52,310 bases of DNA from Deltaproteobacteria bacterium (GTDB lineage: Bacteria > SAR324 > XYD2-FULL-50-16): contig JABHWU010000051.1 of NCBI GenBank assembly GCA_018657625.1, positions 1-52,310 on the forward strand. Reading direction: 5' to 3'. The notes beneath the pieces were generated by a model that did not search any database, was not told the DNA's origin, and saw only the letters and a list, made by a program, of their open reading frames with translations. The position numbers and the translations under genes were made by a program. Below are positions 1 to 8,856 of this stretch, one piece after another. Within the stretch, counting starts at the first letter, position 1. Every line of letters begins with the position of its first letter.

Positions 1-1
1 A

Positions 2-439
2 AGTGAGCGTCCGGAATTAGAAAAATGCCTGGAGAATTTAAAAAAGAGTGATACTTTGCTGGTTTGGAGATTAGACCGGTTAGGCAGGTCTTTGCCACAC
101 CTGGTAACACTCGTTGCGGATTTAAAAGAAAAAGGCATTGGTTTTAAATCGCTGCATGATGGTGTCATAGACACCACCACGGCTTCCGGAGATTTAATAT
201 TTAACATCTTTGCAGCTCTGGCCCAGTTTGAACGACAATTAATTGTCGAAAGGACCAAAGCAGGTTTAGCTGCTGCCAGGTCCAGGGGGAAAGTCGGTGG
301 TCGGAAACCGATTTTAGCTTCGGATCCAAAAGTCAGGATGGCTAAAAACCTTCATGCTGATAAAAGCATGAAGATTGATGATATCTGTGAAAACCTGCAG
401 ATATCAAAGGCAACCCTTTACCGGTATTTATCACTTTAA
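2..439 (+). CDS. Serine recombinase (resolvase/invertase), 5' truncated by window
   Basis: This is the C-terminal part of a small serine recombinase that cuts and rejoins DNA at specific sites. The reading frame is open to the window edge (SERPELEKCLENLKKSDTLL leads into WRLDRLGRS), so the TTG at 56 is not the real start. The catalytic serine lies upstream, outside the window. Visible are the WRLDRLGRS catalytic arginine segment, the SGDLIFNIFAALAQFERQL dimerisation helix region, the ERTKAGLAAARSRGKVGGR linker, and a C-terminal helix-turn-helix (MKIDDICENLQISKATLYRY). It resembles Tn3-resolvase/Hin-type enzymes of plasmids, phages and transposons. Its position beside two toxin-antitoxin modules fits a mobile or plastic region, but no transposase or terminal repeats are seen here. 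Confidence 0.93.
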   Translation, partial: SERPELEKCLENLKKSDTLLVWRLDRLGRSLPHLVTLVADLKEKGIGFKSLHDGVIDTTTASGDLIFNIFAALAQFERQLIVERTKAGLAAARSRGKVGGRKPILASDPKVRMAKNLHADKSMKIDDICENLQISKATLYRYLSL

Positions 440-488
440 CGTTGAACTGATAAAACAAATGCTGAGATGTGAAGTGATAATTTGCTGA

Positions 489-809
489 TTATGCAGATAA
501 CTCTGCTATATGAGAGAGTGTTTCAGGATGCATTTTAACAAGATGTAACAAAGTAACAGCTTGTTCATTTGGTTTACTTCTGCCTTGTTCCCAGTTTTCC
601 AGAGTTCGGCTCGATGTGTGTAAATATCTAGCAAATACTTGCCTGGACATTTTATATCTTTGTCTAATTTCTTTGATTTCCGTTGGCGATATTGCCAGTT
701 CAGTTGGGATATTTACTTTATGTGTTTTTAGGGTTAATTTACCCTGATCATGCTGTTTTGCATCAGTAAGAGCTGACGATATTTCAGAAAATAAATCACG
801 TTTACTCAT
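489..809 (-). CDS. XRE-family antitoxin (HigA/NadS-like)
   Basis: A 106-residue protein with a helix-turn-helix in its second half (PTEIKEIRQRYKMSRQVFAR, then TSSRTLENWEQGRSKP), typical of HigA-type antitoxins, which bind DNA and neutralise a RelE/HigB-fold toxin. It overlaps the end of the toxin gene by 8 bases, so the pair is translated from one message with the toxin first, as in higBA systems. As antitoxin it probably represses the pair by binding the inverted repeat just upstream of the toxin gene. Assignment rests on domain type and gene pairing; I cannot name the exact subfamily with certainty. Confidence 0.85.
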   Translation of the reverse strand: MSKRDLFSEISSALTDAKQHDQGKLTLKTHKVNIPTELAISPTEIKEIRQRYKMSRQVFARYLHTSSRTLENWEQGRSKPNEQAVTLLHLVKMHPETLSHIAELSA

Positions 810-1128
810 TTCGCCATACCTCCATAAATTGCTTTAATTTTTTCTTTTGCGGGACTGTTAAATCAGTCACTTCGTTCTTAGAATATAAAGTTAGAAAATA
901 GAATCGATCTTTTTTATCAAAGAAGTAATAAATGACTCTAATTCCGCTTCTCTTCCCTTTACCTTTTGCTCCGAATCGAATTTTCCTTAAGCCCCCGGTA
1001 CCTTGAATGATGGCACCCGACTTAGGATTAGCCAGTAAAATAAGCTGTAGATCTCGAAACTCATCATCTGAAAGATAACTTTCCCTTAACTTTTCAAAAA
1101 TAACCGACTCTACAAATATTGCTTTCAT
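802..1128 (-). CDS. RelE/HigB-family mRNA interferase toxin
   Basis: A 108-residue protein of the HigB/RelE fold: the segments GGLRKIRFGAKGKGKRSGIR and VIYYFFDKKDRFYFLTLYSK are the characteristic central beta strands of HigB-2-type toxins, and lysine/arginine residues dominate the presumed RNA-binding face. Family members cut mRNA on the ribosome. It is the first gene of a two-gene operon with the XRE antitoxin downstream (8-base overlap). A perfect inverted repeat lies within 30 bases upstream of its ATG. Length is normal for the family, so it is probably intact. Confidence 0.85.
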   Translation of the reverse strand: MKAIFVESVIFEKLRESYLSDDEFRDLQLILLANPKSGAIIQGTGGLRKIRFGAKGKGKRSGIRVIYYFFDKKDRFYFLTLYSKNEVTDLTVPQKKKLKQFMEVWRNE

Positions 1129-1136
1129 GATTTATT

Positions 1137-1155
1137 TATACGTGATACACGTATA
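1137..1155. promoter_or_regulatory. Inverted-repeat operator of the HigBA-like module
   Basis: Two perfect 8-base arms (TATACGTG and CACGTATA) are separated by 3 bases, directly upstream of the toxin start at 1128. An inverted repeat at this position is what an autoregulating XRE antitoxin would bind. Function is inferred from position and symmetry. Confidence 0.65.
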
Positions 1156-1402
1156 GATGGCAAGTGTTTATTTTGCTCACAAATGCCAATAGCAACTGTT
1201 TCGCATAGACTGCTGAAAAAACAGAGGGTGAGATTGGTCTGAATGTGAATGTTCCGAATCTCATAAAATGGTCGTTTGATGGGACTTTTTGAACACCTAG
1301 TTAAGGTATTGCTGCAAAGACATTTACGAACCCAAAAACGAAGAATACATGCTTTGCAACGGTGCTATCCGTCAACTTTAGCCGTTTGTTAAGCCGGGGT
1401 AT

Positions 1403-1627
1403 TTATTTATCACCGTATTGGTGTTGAAGTTTGTGTAACAATTCAAGCCCTCGCTTTTTACTACCCTTACTTGCCATAACTTTAAAGCGGTTTTCAGCAT
1501 CAAATTCGGTTAAAGCCATTACAGTGAATTCCTCATAAAGTTTGTTTATACTTGTTTTTCTTGATGCTGCCAAATCTTTAATTCTTTTATGTGTGTCATC
1601 TGGAAGTCTTACTGTGATTGTTGCCAT
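1403..1627 (-). CDS. Ribbon-helix-helix antitoxin of PIN module
   Basis: A 74-residue protein starting ATITVRLPDDTHKRIKDLAA, the beta-strand and first helix of a ribbon-helix-helix (CopG/Arc/HicB-like) DNA-binding domain, with a basic C-terminal tail (KGSKKRGLELLHKLQ) likely to bind the toxin. Its start overlaps the 3' end of the PIN gene by 19 bases, so it is translationally linked with, and downstream of, the toxin. RHH antitoxins usually precede their PIN toxin; the order here is reversed. Probably binds its own promoter as a dimer. Confidence 0.8.
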   Translation of the reverse strand: MATITVRLPDDTHKRIKDLAASRKTSINKLYEEFTVMALTEFDAENRFKVMASKGSKKRGLELLHKLQHQYGDK

Positions 1628-2052
1628 AATTTCTCCTTAATAAATTCATCAGGTGTTACAATCTGCAATTTCTCAAATAGTAATTCCCCGCTTTTTAAGT
1701 CTTTAATATTTTTTGTAATAATATAATTCGCCCCTCCTGCAACGGCCAATTCAATAATATGATTGTCACCTTCGTCTTGAAGATTAGGTCTCCACTTGTA
1801 GTATATTTTGCACCATAAACAGCATTTCATGTAGGCCTGAAGAAATTCTAGTCTCTCTTTTTCTTTTAAAACACATGATTTGAAAATGTAATGTCTATTG
1901 GTAACCTCTGTGTACTCGTTAAACAAAGCTTCTCCCATAAGTGGAGTAATTGAATCATCGAATACTTTTTCAATGACTTCCCTTGAATAACTACCGTCCC
2001 TGCTTATCAACGCTGAAACAATGATATTTGTATCAATTACGATTTTTTGCAT
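1609..2052 (-). CDS. PIN-domain toxin (COG1569-like)
   Basis: A 147-residue PIN-domain ribonuclease. The first acidic motif is at the N-terminus (KIVIDTNIIVSAL), the conserved glutamate is in GEALFNEYTEV, and the C-terminal acidic cluster is in DEGDNHIIELAVAGGANYII, followed by TKNIKDL. These residues bind the metal ions of the nuclease site, and all expected acids appear present. PIN toxins cleave tRNA or rRNA. It forms an overlapping pair with the RHH protein. The upstream 150 bases contain no obvious palindromic operator. Confidence 0.85.
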   Translation of the reverse strand: MQKIVIDTNIIVSALISRDGSYSREVIEKVFDDSITPLMGEALFNEYTEVTNRHYIFKSCVLKEKERLEFLQAYMKCCLWCKIYYKWRPNLQDEGDNHIIELAVAGGANYIITKNIKDLKSGELLFEKLQIVTPDEFIKEKLWQQSQ

Positions 2053-2682
2053 GTTGCTATGTATGAGAAGTTTTTATTTAGATGCTAGCATATGTGCATG
2101 CAAAATGGAAGAGAGATTATTGACTATGAGTAAATTTTTTGTACTTTATTCCTCTATTCGGGGTAAAAAACTACTAATTTGTGTCTTTTTACATTGCAGC
2201 TATATCCAACTATAGCAAAAATATACAGCATACTCTGATTAGGTAATGTACGTTCTTAGTAACTCTAATTATTAATAGTTTACTTAGCCATATGTGTAAC
2301 TTAATTCATTTTATTTTTTAAAGACAATAGCAAATATGATTAAAATGTTCAATCGTTTGTTAGGGAGGTTTGTTTGCACCAGGTGTAGTAAAAAATGCAA
2401 GTTGGATTTGGTCTTATAAAAGTTTTTTTTGAGGCTAATTTGATTTTTAGACCAGACGGGCATCTAAATTTAAAAATAATAATAATAACCAACTCTGCTC
2501 CAAAAAGAAGCAACAAGATACCAGGGAACTGAGTTTTTTATCATTGAAATGATTTTCATTTGAAATTATGGATCGAATTACTTAGACCACGCATCAATCA
2601 TTATCTTTCCAATGATGTGATGGTCACTAAGGTTTTTGAATATCTATATTAACTTTGCTTAACTTTGCTTAACTCAATCAGT
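2053..2682. other. AT-rich intergenic region, no gene seen
   Basis: No credible coding sequence on either strand. The only regular structure is a perfect tandem duplication of the decamer AACTTTGCTT at 2651-2670, just beyond the stop of the MFS gene. The region separates the toxin-antitoxin cluster from the transporter genes. Confidence 0.6.
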
Positions 2683-3876
2683 TTAGTTCATGCTTTTTGG
2701 TATGTAGCGGGTTACTAAGCTGGTCCCAATCATACACATTCCTGTAACCGCAAATACTGCTGGTAATTGAAAAATTGCAAGAACGCCGGAATAAAGACCC
2801 GGTAACGTAAGGCTTGCAATGGAACGGTAACTTACAAAGACAGTGGTCATTTCAGAACGTTCGTATGAGTGAACCGAACGATAAAATGGGGCATTGCCCA
2901 CGGCATCACAAGGCACTGCAAAAAATGCGGCTGCCATTATGATCCCTATCGCAAGATAAGGATTGTCCATAAACAGACTGATCACGATTGTCATAACACC
3001 GGCGCAAAAAAAACCGATGAACAGAACTGTTCGCATACCGAGCCAATGAATTGGCCTGCGCCAAAGAGGGGTCGTCATAACAAAGGCCGTTGCCAATGAA
3101 ACCAGTCCACCGCCAAATGTTTCTCCCAGACCAGATGTCACACAGTAAATAGGGACATAGATAAAATACATAGTCCACCAACCACTACGCATAAATGATA
3201 GGAAATAGGCCAGGCGCAACCGTGGTTGTTGGAAGAAACGGGGCAGGTATTTTAATGGATTAGTCACCGAGTGGCGGGTAGTTAAAGTATCAAGATGGTC
3301 AGTAAAACGCAAATAAAAGAAATAAGCCGTCAGAACAAGAGTTGTTATAACACCGAACAGAAATGGCGCTTCTAAGCTAATAGCGTTTCTAAGATACACA
3401 CCTAGAAATGGCCCGACGGACCAGGAAAATGCTAGAAAGAAGACTCTGATAGGTTCAAAAAAACTGAAATTCTCACGACGAATGTGCCGCATCATGTAAA
3501 GATTAAGTGATACTTCAATACAGGATGATGCAAATAAATGAAGTATCATACCGGCACAGAGCGACCAGATTTCTCCCTGCATGAACAGAATCATTGCGAC
3601 CACCCCTGATACAGCACCAACGTTAAAAACACCGCGACGATCTATCCTGCTAACTAACCACGGTATTGCTAAACTCATGAAAACACCGGAAATTCCAAGG
3701 ATAAAATAAAAGAAACTGACATTCTGGACTGTACCAAAACGCTCAAAGACCATCAGCGGAATTACCGTGATCAAAACTGAACGGGAAAGAGGTTCAAGTG
3801 TAAACAGAATAGAAAATGTTGGTACTGTCGGGCGGCTTAGCGCACTAATCCATCCCAGTGTATCATGGTGCTGCAT
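2683..3876 (-). CDS. MFS transporter (unassigned substrate)
   Basis: A 397-residue integral membrane protein with about 11-12 hydrophobic segments and the MFS loop between helices 2 and 3 (WLVSRIDRRGVFNVGA), where the basic D-R-R-G motif lies. The second half contains another long helical bundle ending in TRYIPKSMN. A good ribosome site (AAGGGA) precedes the ATG. MFS proteins move small molecules by proton-coupled exchange or uniport; the sequence gives no substrate. It stands alone, with a REP-like repeat and tag upstream, and differs clearly from the second MFS gene at 5446-6651. Confidence 0.85.
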   Translation of the reverse strand: MQHHDTLGWISALSRPTVPTFSILFTLEPLSRSVLITVIPLMVFERFGTVQNVSFFYFILGISGVFMSLAIPWLVSRIDRRGVFNVGAVSGVVAMILFMQGEIWSLCAGMILHLFASSCIEVSLNLYMMRHIRRENFSFFEPIRVFFLAFSWSVGPFLGVYLRNAISLEAPFLFGVITTLVLTAYFFYLRFTDHLDTLTTRHSVTNPLKYLPRFFQQPRLRLAYFLSFMRSGWWTMYFIYVPIYCVTSGLGETFGGGLVSLATAFVMTTPLWRRPIHWLGMRTVLFIGFFCAGVMTIVISLFMDNPYLAIGIIMAAAFFAVPCDAVGNAPFYRSVHSYERSEMTTVFVSYRSIASLTLPGLYSGVLAIFQLPAVFAVTGMCMIGTSLVTRYIPKSMN

Positions 3877-4047
3877 GGTTTTCCCTTAATACCAATGACT
3901 GGAAGGAGTAATATTCTGATAATTCATAATATTTTTACTCTTTTTTAAGCCAATCCGGATAAACTATAACAAAAAAAGGTTCTAACAACTGCAGGTAATA
4001 CTATAGTGATCTTCGTGTTACAACAATGTTAAATGATCAAATTATAC

Positions 4048-4120
4048 CGTTATTTCGAACACTGAATTGCGATACGCTGGCCAGAATGAGGGACCTTGTC
4101 CCAAAAGAAAGATTTCTCCC
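4048..4120. repeat. REP-like palindromic repeat, copy i (partial)
   Basis: This segment shares two blocks with 5183-5298. The block at 4088-4118 (core CCAAAAGAAAGATTTCTCC) is in direct orientation with 5228-5258. The block TTCGAACACTGAATTGCGAT at 4054-4073 is the near reverse complement of 5272-5292. It is therefore a rearranged or partial copy of the same REP-like element. It lies just beyond the tag stop codon. Confidence 0.7.
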
Positions 4121-4168
4121 TTTGCGACACGTAGTTCATTATGGTAAATATCAAGGTGGTAGAGAGTA

Positions 4169-4765
4169 TCAATAGGCATCAAGGATCTGCTGCCGACGAT
4201 AACAATCCAGGGAATGATCATTAACCATACCGGTGGCTTGCATGAATGCATAGCAGATGGTTGAGCCCACAAACTTAAAACCTCTCTGTTTTAAATCCTG
4301 GCTGAATACATCAGATGCTTTGCTGGTGGCAGGGTAGTCATCCAGGGACTTCCAGTGATTTACGACAGGACTTCCATCAACAAAACGCCAGACATAAGCA
4401 TCAAAACTGCCATATTCTTCTACAATAGCTAAAAACTTTTGGGCATTAGAAATCGTTGATTGAATTTTTAAACGGTTCCTGATAATTCCCGCATTACCGA
4501 GCAATTTTTCGACCTTTTTGTCATTATATTTAGCCACCTTTTCAGGATCAAACCCATTAAAAGCTTTTCTGTAATTTTCCCTTTTCTTCAACACTGTATA
4601 CCAACTTAATCCCGCCTGAGCGGACTCTAATACTAAAAACTCAAACAACTTCTGATCGTTATGTCCGGGTACCCCCCATTCCTGGTCGTGATATTTAACA
4701 TAGTCAGGTTTAGACAAATCAACCCATGGACACCGGATCAATTGTTTTTTGTTATTTTGTCCCAT
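4169..4765 (-). CDS. tag: DNA-3-methyladenine glycosylase I
   Basis: A 198-residue protein matching the Tag family over its whole length. It removes 3-methyladenine from alkylated DNA to start base excision repair in the cytoplasm. Signatures are RCPWV near residue 12, YHDQEWGVP, the substrate-site segment FEFLVLESAQAGLSWYTVLK, and the C-terminal zinc-binding residues in MVNDHSLDCYRR. Normal Tag proteins are about 185-200 residues, so the gene looks complete. It is a single gene flanked on both sides by repeat-rich intergenic DNA. Confidence 0.95.
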   Translation of the reverse strand: MGQNNKKQLIRCPWVDLSKPDYVKYHDQEWGVPGHNDQKLFEFLVLESAQAGLSWYTVLKKRENYRKAFNGFDPEKVAKYNDKKVEKLLGNAGIIRNRLKIQSTISNAQKFLAIVEEYGSFDAYVWRFVDGSPVVNHWKSLDDYPATSKASDVFSQDLKQRGFKFVGSTICYAFMQATGMVNDHSLDCYRRQQILDAY

Positions 4766-4955
4766 TAGATTTTATCGTTAATAGTTATCAGCAAAGTTAA
4801 AAAGTATTCCCTGAGCCTCGAGAAAGATTTTGTTAAAGGGAATTATTATATATGAAATTATGAGTTTAGGCCATGAGTAAGCATTAGAAGTAGCAATTCT
4901 AATTATGACATTTTATCCTATTAATTAGCTATAAACGACTATTGTTTGTAACTAT

Positions 4956-5117
4956 TTGGTGCTTGGCCGAGAATGCCATTATTTACTTTCAGTCCGGTAA
5001 TTCGGGGTATTGCTACGAAGTCTCGCGATCCTCGTAACTATCGGGTATTTAACTGTTTAAGCTTTTGCTAAAAATTGTACATGTCCCCAAATTACCTACT
5101 TTTCGTTCAGACACTAA
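4956..5117 (+). repeat. MITE-like element, copy 1 (with internal insert)
   Basis: Left end TTGGTGCTTGGCCGAGAAT pairs imperfectly with right end TTTTCGTTCAGACACTAA. The internal core GTACATGTCCCCAAATTACC and the stretch GGGTATTTAACTGTTTAAGC match copy 2. Compared with copy 2, an additional piece of about 24 bases (GCTACGAAGTCTCGCGATCC region, 5010-5032) replaces part of the left core. The same extra piece is in the composite at 35.7 kb. Confidence 0.85.
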
Positions 5118-5182
5118 TTAAAGTTCTTTTTAAATCCCCCCTCTTTGGTTTATTGCGCAGTATTACGCCCCTTGGCGCAATC

Positions 5183-5298
5183 TGTTATTTCGACTTCGCT
5201 CAATACATCGCATCTCGAATGAATGTGAGAGATCTTGTTCCAAAAGAAAGATTTCTCCTTCTTGCTCAGAGTATCGCAATTCAGTGGTTGAAATGACA
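5183..5298. repeat. REP-like palindromic repeat, copy ii
   Basis: The ends TGTTATTTCGAC (5183) and GTTGAAATGACA (5287) are inverted with 10 of 12 positions matching, enclosing internal blocks shared with 4048-4120 and with the composite repeat near 35.7 kb. Interspersed palindromes with such GAAATGAC-type ends occur in many bacteria as REP or BIME-like repeats. No associated transposase is seen in the window. Confidence 0.7.
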
Positions 5299-5445
5299 TG
5301 CAGTCTTTTTACAGTAAAAGTGGATACCCCTTCCGCTTGCGGTGGGGTAGTTTATTTTCTAATTATCTAAAGTTACCTCCTGTAACATGAGTAGCATCGA
5401 AATAGAAATTGATGCGAACGATCGTGTAGTATTTAATCCAGTGAA

Positions 5446-6651
5446 TTATGGAATGGTATGTTTTCTTAGATACTGTACTACCATCCAAATCATGGGGATC
5501 AGAAGTAAAAAAAGGGCGCAACCAATCCAATAAATCCATCTGATGTTTAAATAGGAAGCCACCAAACCACTGGATAATGGGGCGAACATCCAGCCAATCG
5601 CTTTTGCCGAACCAGCCCAACCAAAAACACTACCCCGAAGTCTATGAGGAGTGACTTTGGCTAACCATACCTGAAGCACCGGATCCAGACCACCGGAAAA
5701 GAAAATCATACCAAAACGCGTCATAAATATCGGTGCAAAACTATTAGCTACAGCCTGGGGTAACATAAATAAACCAGCAAATAAGGCTGAAATCATTGCG
5801 ATTTTTGGTGGTGATATTCGGTCTGACAAGCGACCCATAATAATTCCGGCCAGAAAACCGGCAATACCACCAATCGCCCCTAGCACCCCCGTGATATAAG
5901 CTGAACCTTCTATGGTTCCATTGATTTCCTGAACAAATAGCGGCAGGAAGACATTATCGAATTGTCGTGTAAAAGACATAAACAACAGTAGGATCAATAT
6001 GGGTACCGCGGGGCCTATACTTTTTATAAAGGTTTTTAAATCTGCTCTTTTTGTTGTTTTAATCGTTGATTTTTGTGGAGGACTAAAATCTTCCTTAACA
6101 CCAAACAGAACCAAAAAGCTAGAAACCAACAATAAACCTCCAGAAATATAAAAAGCTGCCCGGTATCCAAATAATTCAGCAAAAGTACCACCGATAAAAG
6201 TGCCAAAAAGAGCGCCTGAAAAGATAGCAGCACTGAGAGATCCCAAGGCTAATCCATGTTTTTCTTCCGGTGTATTAACAGATACCAGTGTTTGACTGGC
6301 TGTCATGGTTCCGGTAAAAACACCTTGAATCGCTCTTAATATCAATAACCAAGAAATACTATCCACCATTCCCATCAATGTTAAAATAATAGCCGCGCCA
6401 AAATTGGCCCTAAGTAACATCAATCTACGACCATAATGATCACCGATCATTCCCCAAATAGGTGAGAAAATCGCCAGAGTTAAAGGTGCCAGTGCCCCAA
6501 ACATTGCAGTATACTGGTTTATTAGAATTCCATCTTTAACCCCTAGTTCCTGGATATAAAAGGGAACGAAAGGCATTGAAAACGCAAAACCGCTAATGGC
6601 AAGAAATTGGGTCATCCAAATAACAATCAGATTCTTTTTCCAGCTAATCAT
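5446..6651 (-). CDS. MFS drug-efflux-type transporter
   Basis: A 401-residue transporter with 12 predicted membrane helices. The start MISWKKNLIVIWMTQFLAIS and the motif GMIGDHYGRRLMLLRA (MFS motif A, loop 2-3) resemble the MdtG/TetA efflux group; the loop 8-9 repeat of motif A is IIMGRLSDRISPPKIAM. LRAIQGVFTGTMTASQTLV is the proton-coupling motif B/C region of antiporters. Likely exports a small toxic compound by proton exchange at the inner membrane. Substrate unknown. Upstream DNA to 6796 has no evident gene. Confidence 0.88.
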   Translation of the reverse strand: MISWKKNLIVIWMTQFLAISGFAFSMPFVPFYIQELGVKDGILINQYTAMFGALAPLTLAIFSPIWGMIGDHYGRRLMLLRANFGAAIILTLMGMVDSISWLLILRAIQGVFTGTMTASQTLVSVNTPEEKHGLALGSLSAAIFSGALFGTFIGGTFAELFGYRAAFYISGGLLLVSSFLVLFGVKEDFSPPQKSTIKTTKRADLKTFIKSIGPAVPILILLLFMSFTRQFDNVFLPLFVQEINGTIEGSAYITGVLGAIGGIAGFLAGIIMGRLSDRISPPKIAMISALFAGLFMLPQAVANSFAPIFMTRFGMIFFSGGLDPVLQVWLAKVTPHRLRGSVFGWAGSAKAIGWMFAPLSSGLVASYLNIRWIYWIGCALFLLLIPMIWMVVQYLRKHTIP

Positions 6652-6796
6652 ATTATCGCATATCCTATTATATTTAGTGAAAGGCTGTATCTAAATTGTA
6701 GTTAAATTTTGTCAGTAGCAGTTTTTTATCTTAACCATCAATTTCAGGTAATTTAGCCGGGGTCACCCCGTATAATTTAATGTCCCGGAATTGTTT

Positions 6797-7276
6797 TTAT
6801 TTTAAAAAATGCTGTTTGGCTTGTTTGGTTTCTGTGTTCAGAATTAAGTAACTGGACTCATCCATCAAGGAACCAGGGTTGAGTTGAAGCACCCCATTTT
6901 GCATCTCATTTTTCAATCGATGGGTATGGCCATGGATCCATATATCGACGGGTTCATCCTGTAACTGATTCTCAGCCACACCTGGAATATGTGACATAGC
7001 CAAATGGATGTCTGCTATATCAAAATAGAGAACATCGCCAATCAATACATGGGGTTGGGATTTCAAGTAGCTGTTCTTTTGGTAATCATGATCACAGTTT
7101 CCTAGAGCAATATAAAATTTAATCTCAGTGTGATCCACAATGGAATGTTCAACACCAAAACCGTCATAATCTCCGGCGTGAATAATGGTGTTTATTTGTT
7201 GTTTTCTGACCTGTTTAATAAAGGACATAAATCTGTCAACCGAATAGTGAGTATCCGATATGATCGCAATTTTCAT
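6797..7276 (-). CDS. YfcE/MJ0936-type metallophosphoesterase
   Basis: A 159-residue single-domain phosphoesterase. Five metal-site motifs are visible in order: IISDTHYS, HAGDYDG, LGNCDHD, MSHIPG and WIHGHTHR, followed by LNPGSLMDESSYLIL. The YfcE group hydrolyses phosphodiesters with two Mn/Fe ions. In GNCDH the asparagine and histidine of the usual GN(C/H)D motif are kept. It is followed 19 bases downstream-in-map by the HAD phosphatase gene on the same strand, so the two and the rhomboid gene may form one operon (order rhomboid, HAD, phosphoesterase). Physiological substrate unknown. Confidence 0.88.
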   Translation of the reverse strand: MKIAIISDTHYSVDRFMSFIKQVRKQQINTIIHAGDYDGFGVEHSIVDHTEIKFYIALGNCDHDYQKNSYLKSQPHVLIGDVLYFDIADIHLAMSHIPGVAENQLQDEPVDIWIHGHTHRLKNEMQNGVLQLNPGSLMDESSYLILNTETKQAKQHFLK

Positions 7277-7295
7277 TTCTATTACTTAATTTTTA

Positions 7296-7949
7296 TTAGT
7301 TAAAAATAGTCATTAACATCTCTGGTTTATCAATAATGTAATCAGCCTTGGCGTTTTCTAACTCCAACCTTGATCTAAATCCCCAGGTAACACCTACCGT
7401 GTACATCCCGGCATGCTTTCCTGTTTCGATGTCTACTGCTGTATCTCCAATAAATATTACCTGATCGGGAATCAGACCCAATTGATCACATATTTCCAAA
7501 GCCCCTGTTGGGTCTGGTTTAACCGGAATACCTTCCCGTTGTCCAAGAATGATTTCGAATCGATATTGATGTAAATATTGCTCAATACATTTCAATGTTG
7601 CGGGCTGTGGTTTATTGGAAAGTATAGATAACTTAATTTCCAGTTGTTCCAGTGAATTGAGCATTTCTGAAACCCCCCAATACAATTCTGTTTTAACATT
7701 CCAGTTTTCAAAATAATCTGCTTTGAATTGTTTAAGATAAGGCAATATATCGCTTTCCTCATTGATTGTAACTGGAAGCGCTCGTTTTACCAATTCATAG
7801 GCACCATAACCAACCATAAGCTTATAGTCTGCTACAGTATGGGTTGGAAACTGATCTTTAGACAGTACGCGATTCATTGAATTTGCCAAATCATCGATGG
7901 TATTCAATAAAGTACCATCCATATCAAATATAATAGCTTTGTATTTCAT
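7296..7949 (-). CDS. gph: HAD phosphatase, phosphoglycolate phosphatase-like
   Basis: A 217-residue haloacid-dehalogenase-type hydrolase. Motif I is IIFDMDGTLLNT (nucleophile Asp and acid Asp), motif II is LSILSNKPQPAT, the motif III lysine is in GIPVKPDPT, and motif IV is QVIFIGDTAVDIETGKHAG. A helical cap lies between residues 15 and 85. This pattern and length match Gph/PPase-like enzymes that clear 2-phosphoglycolate, but substrate cannot be fixed from sequence, so the symbol is a best fit. Only 13 bases separate it from the rhomboid gene, suggesting co-transcription. Confidence 0.82.
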   Translation of the reverse strand: MKYKAIIFDMDGTLLNTIDDLANSMNRVLSKDQFPTHTVADYKLMVGYGAYELVKRALPVTINEESDILPYLKQFKADYFENWNVKTELYWGVSEMLNSLEQLEIKLSILSNKPQPATLKCIEQYLHQYRFEIILGQREGIPVKPDPTGALEICDQLGLIPDQVIFIGDTAVDIETGKHAGMYTVGVTWGFRSRLELENAKADYIIDKPEMLMTIFN

Positions 7950-7962
7950 AATTATTTTTGTG

Positions 7963-8856
7963 TTAAATTCTGGAAAAAATATTACTGGATACCATCAAAA
8001 AAGAATATAAAAACACACCCGCCGCTAGTAATGATAATATAGTATATAATTGCCGATTCGTGTAATTATTCTGAATCGCAATCAGACGTCCGATAATCAG
8101 TCCACCGAATAATCCTCCGATGTGCCCCAGATTACTGACTGCCGGGAATAAAAATCCAATTACGATCAAAATAATCGCCCAGGAACCCACTTGCCGAACA
8201 ATATGTTTTCCCCAGTAATCTTTTCTTTTATACCCATATGAAATCAAGGCCCCCATCAATCCAAATACGGCACCTGAGGCCCCTACAACTGGCCAATTTG
8301 AAATTTTAAGTCCAAAGTTTAAATAAAAATATTCAGCAAATTCAGTTTGATTAAAGAAAAACGGTAAATAAACCGATACAAAATTCCCCAGCATCCCTGA
8401 AAAAATAAAAATAATCAGCAGTTTTTGCGGACTCATCAGGTTTTCAATGGTTGGACCCAGATTTTTGATCCACAACATATTCATGGCAATGTGCAATGGC
8501 CCACCATGTAAGAAAATTGCAGTTACCAACACCCACCATTCATGTCGCAAAAGGCTGTTTATATTCGCCCATCCCAATAAACTTAATGCCTGTCCACTGG
8601 GTGCAGGAATTCCAAACATTCCCTGGCTGGTTAAAAAACGACCGGTTATTATGAAAGGAATAAAGTAGGATAAAACAAAAATGCCAATATTTACCCAGAT
8701 AATCAAATTGACAAAGCTCAGCTGATTTCCACCAAATATTTTAACGAGTTTGGATTTTCCAACAGGGTTTTTCAACCCACAATTCGGACATTGATCGACG
8801 TAATTGCTGATCATTTTTCCACAATTTGGGCAGATAATGGCTTTTTTTTCGCTCAT
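7963..8856 (-). CDS. Rhomboid intramembrane serine protease with zinc ribbon
   Basis: About 297 residues from the ATG at 8856 (an upstream in-frame TTG at 8865 is less likely; TTGGA sits just before the ATG). The N-terminus has a four-cysteine zinc ribbon (CPNCGK and CPNCGL). It is followed by a rhomboid domain: HGGPLHIAMNMLWI in the second helix, the catalytic serine in GASGAVFGLMGA, and the catalytic histidine in NLGHIGGLFGG. Rhomboids cut proteins within the membrane. All catalytic residues are present. The zinc ribbon is a cytosolic extension, found in some bacterial rhomboids, that may bind substrate or partner. Probably first gene of a three-gene operon with the HAD phosphatase and phosphoesterase. 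Confidence 0.9.
   Translation of the reverse strand: MSEKKAIICPNCGKMISNYVDQCPNCGLKNPVGKSKLVKIFGGNQLSFVNLIIWVNIGIFVLSYFIPFIITGRFLTSQGMFGIPAPSGQALSLLGWANINSLLRHEWWVLVTAIFLHGGPLHIAMNMLWIKNLGPTIENLMSPQKLLIIFIFSGMLGNFVSVYLPFFFNQTEFAEYFYLNFGLKISNWPVVGASGAVFGLMGALISYGYKRKDYWGKHIVRQVGSWAIILIVIGFLFPAVSNLGHIGGLFGGLIIGRLIAIQNNYTNRQLYTILSLLAAGVFLYSFLMVSSNIFSRI

Noticed and set aside
1355..1400. GCTTAACAAACGGC on the minus strand, similar to an integron attC start (RYYYAAC), next to toxin-antitoxin genes
   Set aside because: No matching GTTRRRY partner or complementary second half was found and no integrase gene is present.
2550..2575. Fur-box-like GAAATGATTTTCATT sequence
   Set aside because: Symmetry is imperfect and no iron-uptake gene is downstream on either strand.
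5075..5296. 73-residue plus-strand open frame over the repeats
   Set aside because: It is made entirely of MITE and REP-like repeat sequence; the same frame begins in copy 7 at 37433, so it reflects the repeat and not a gene.
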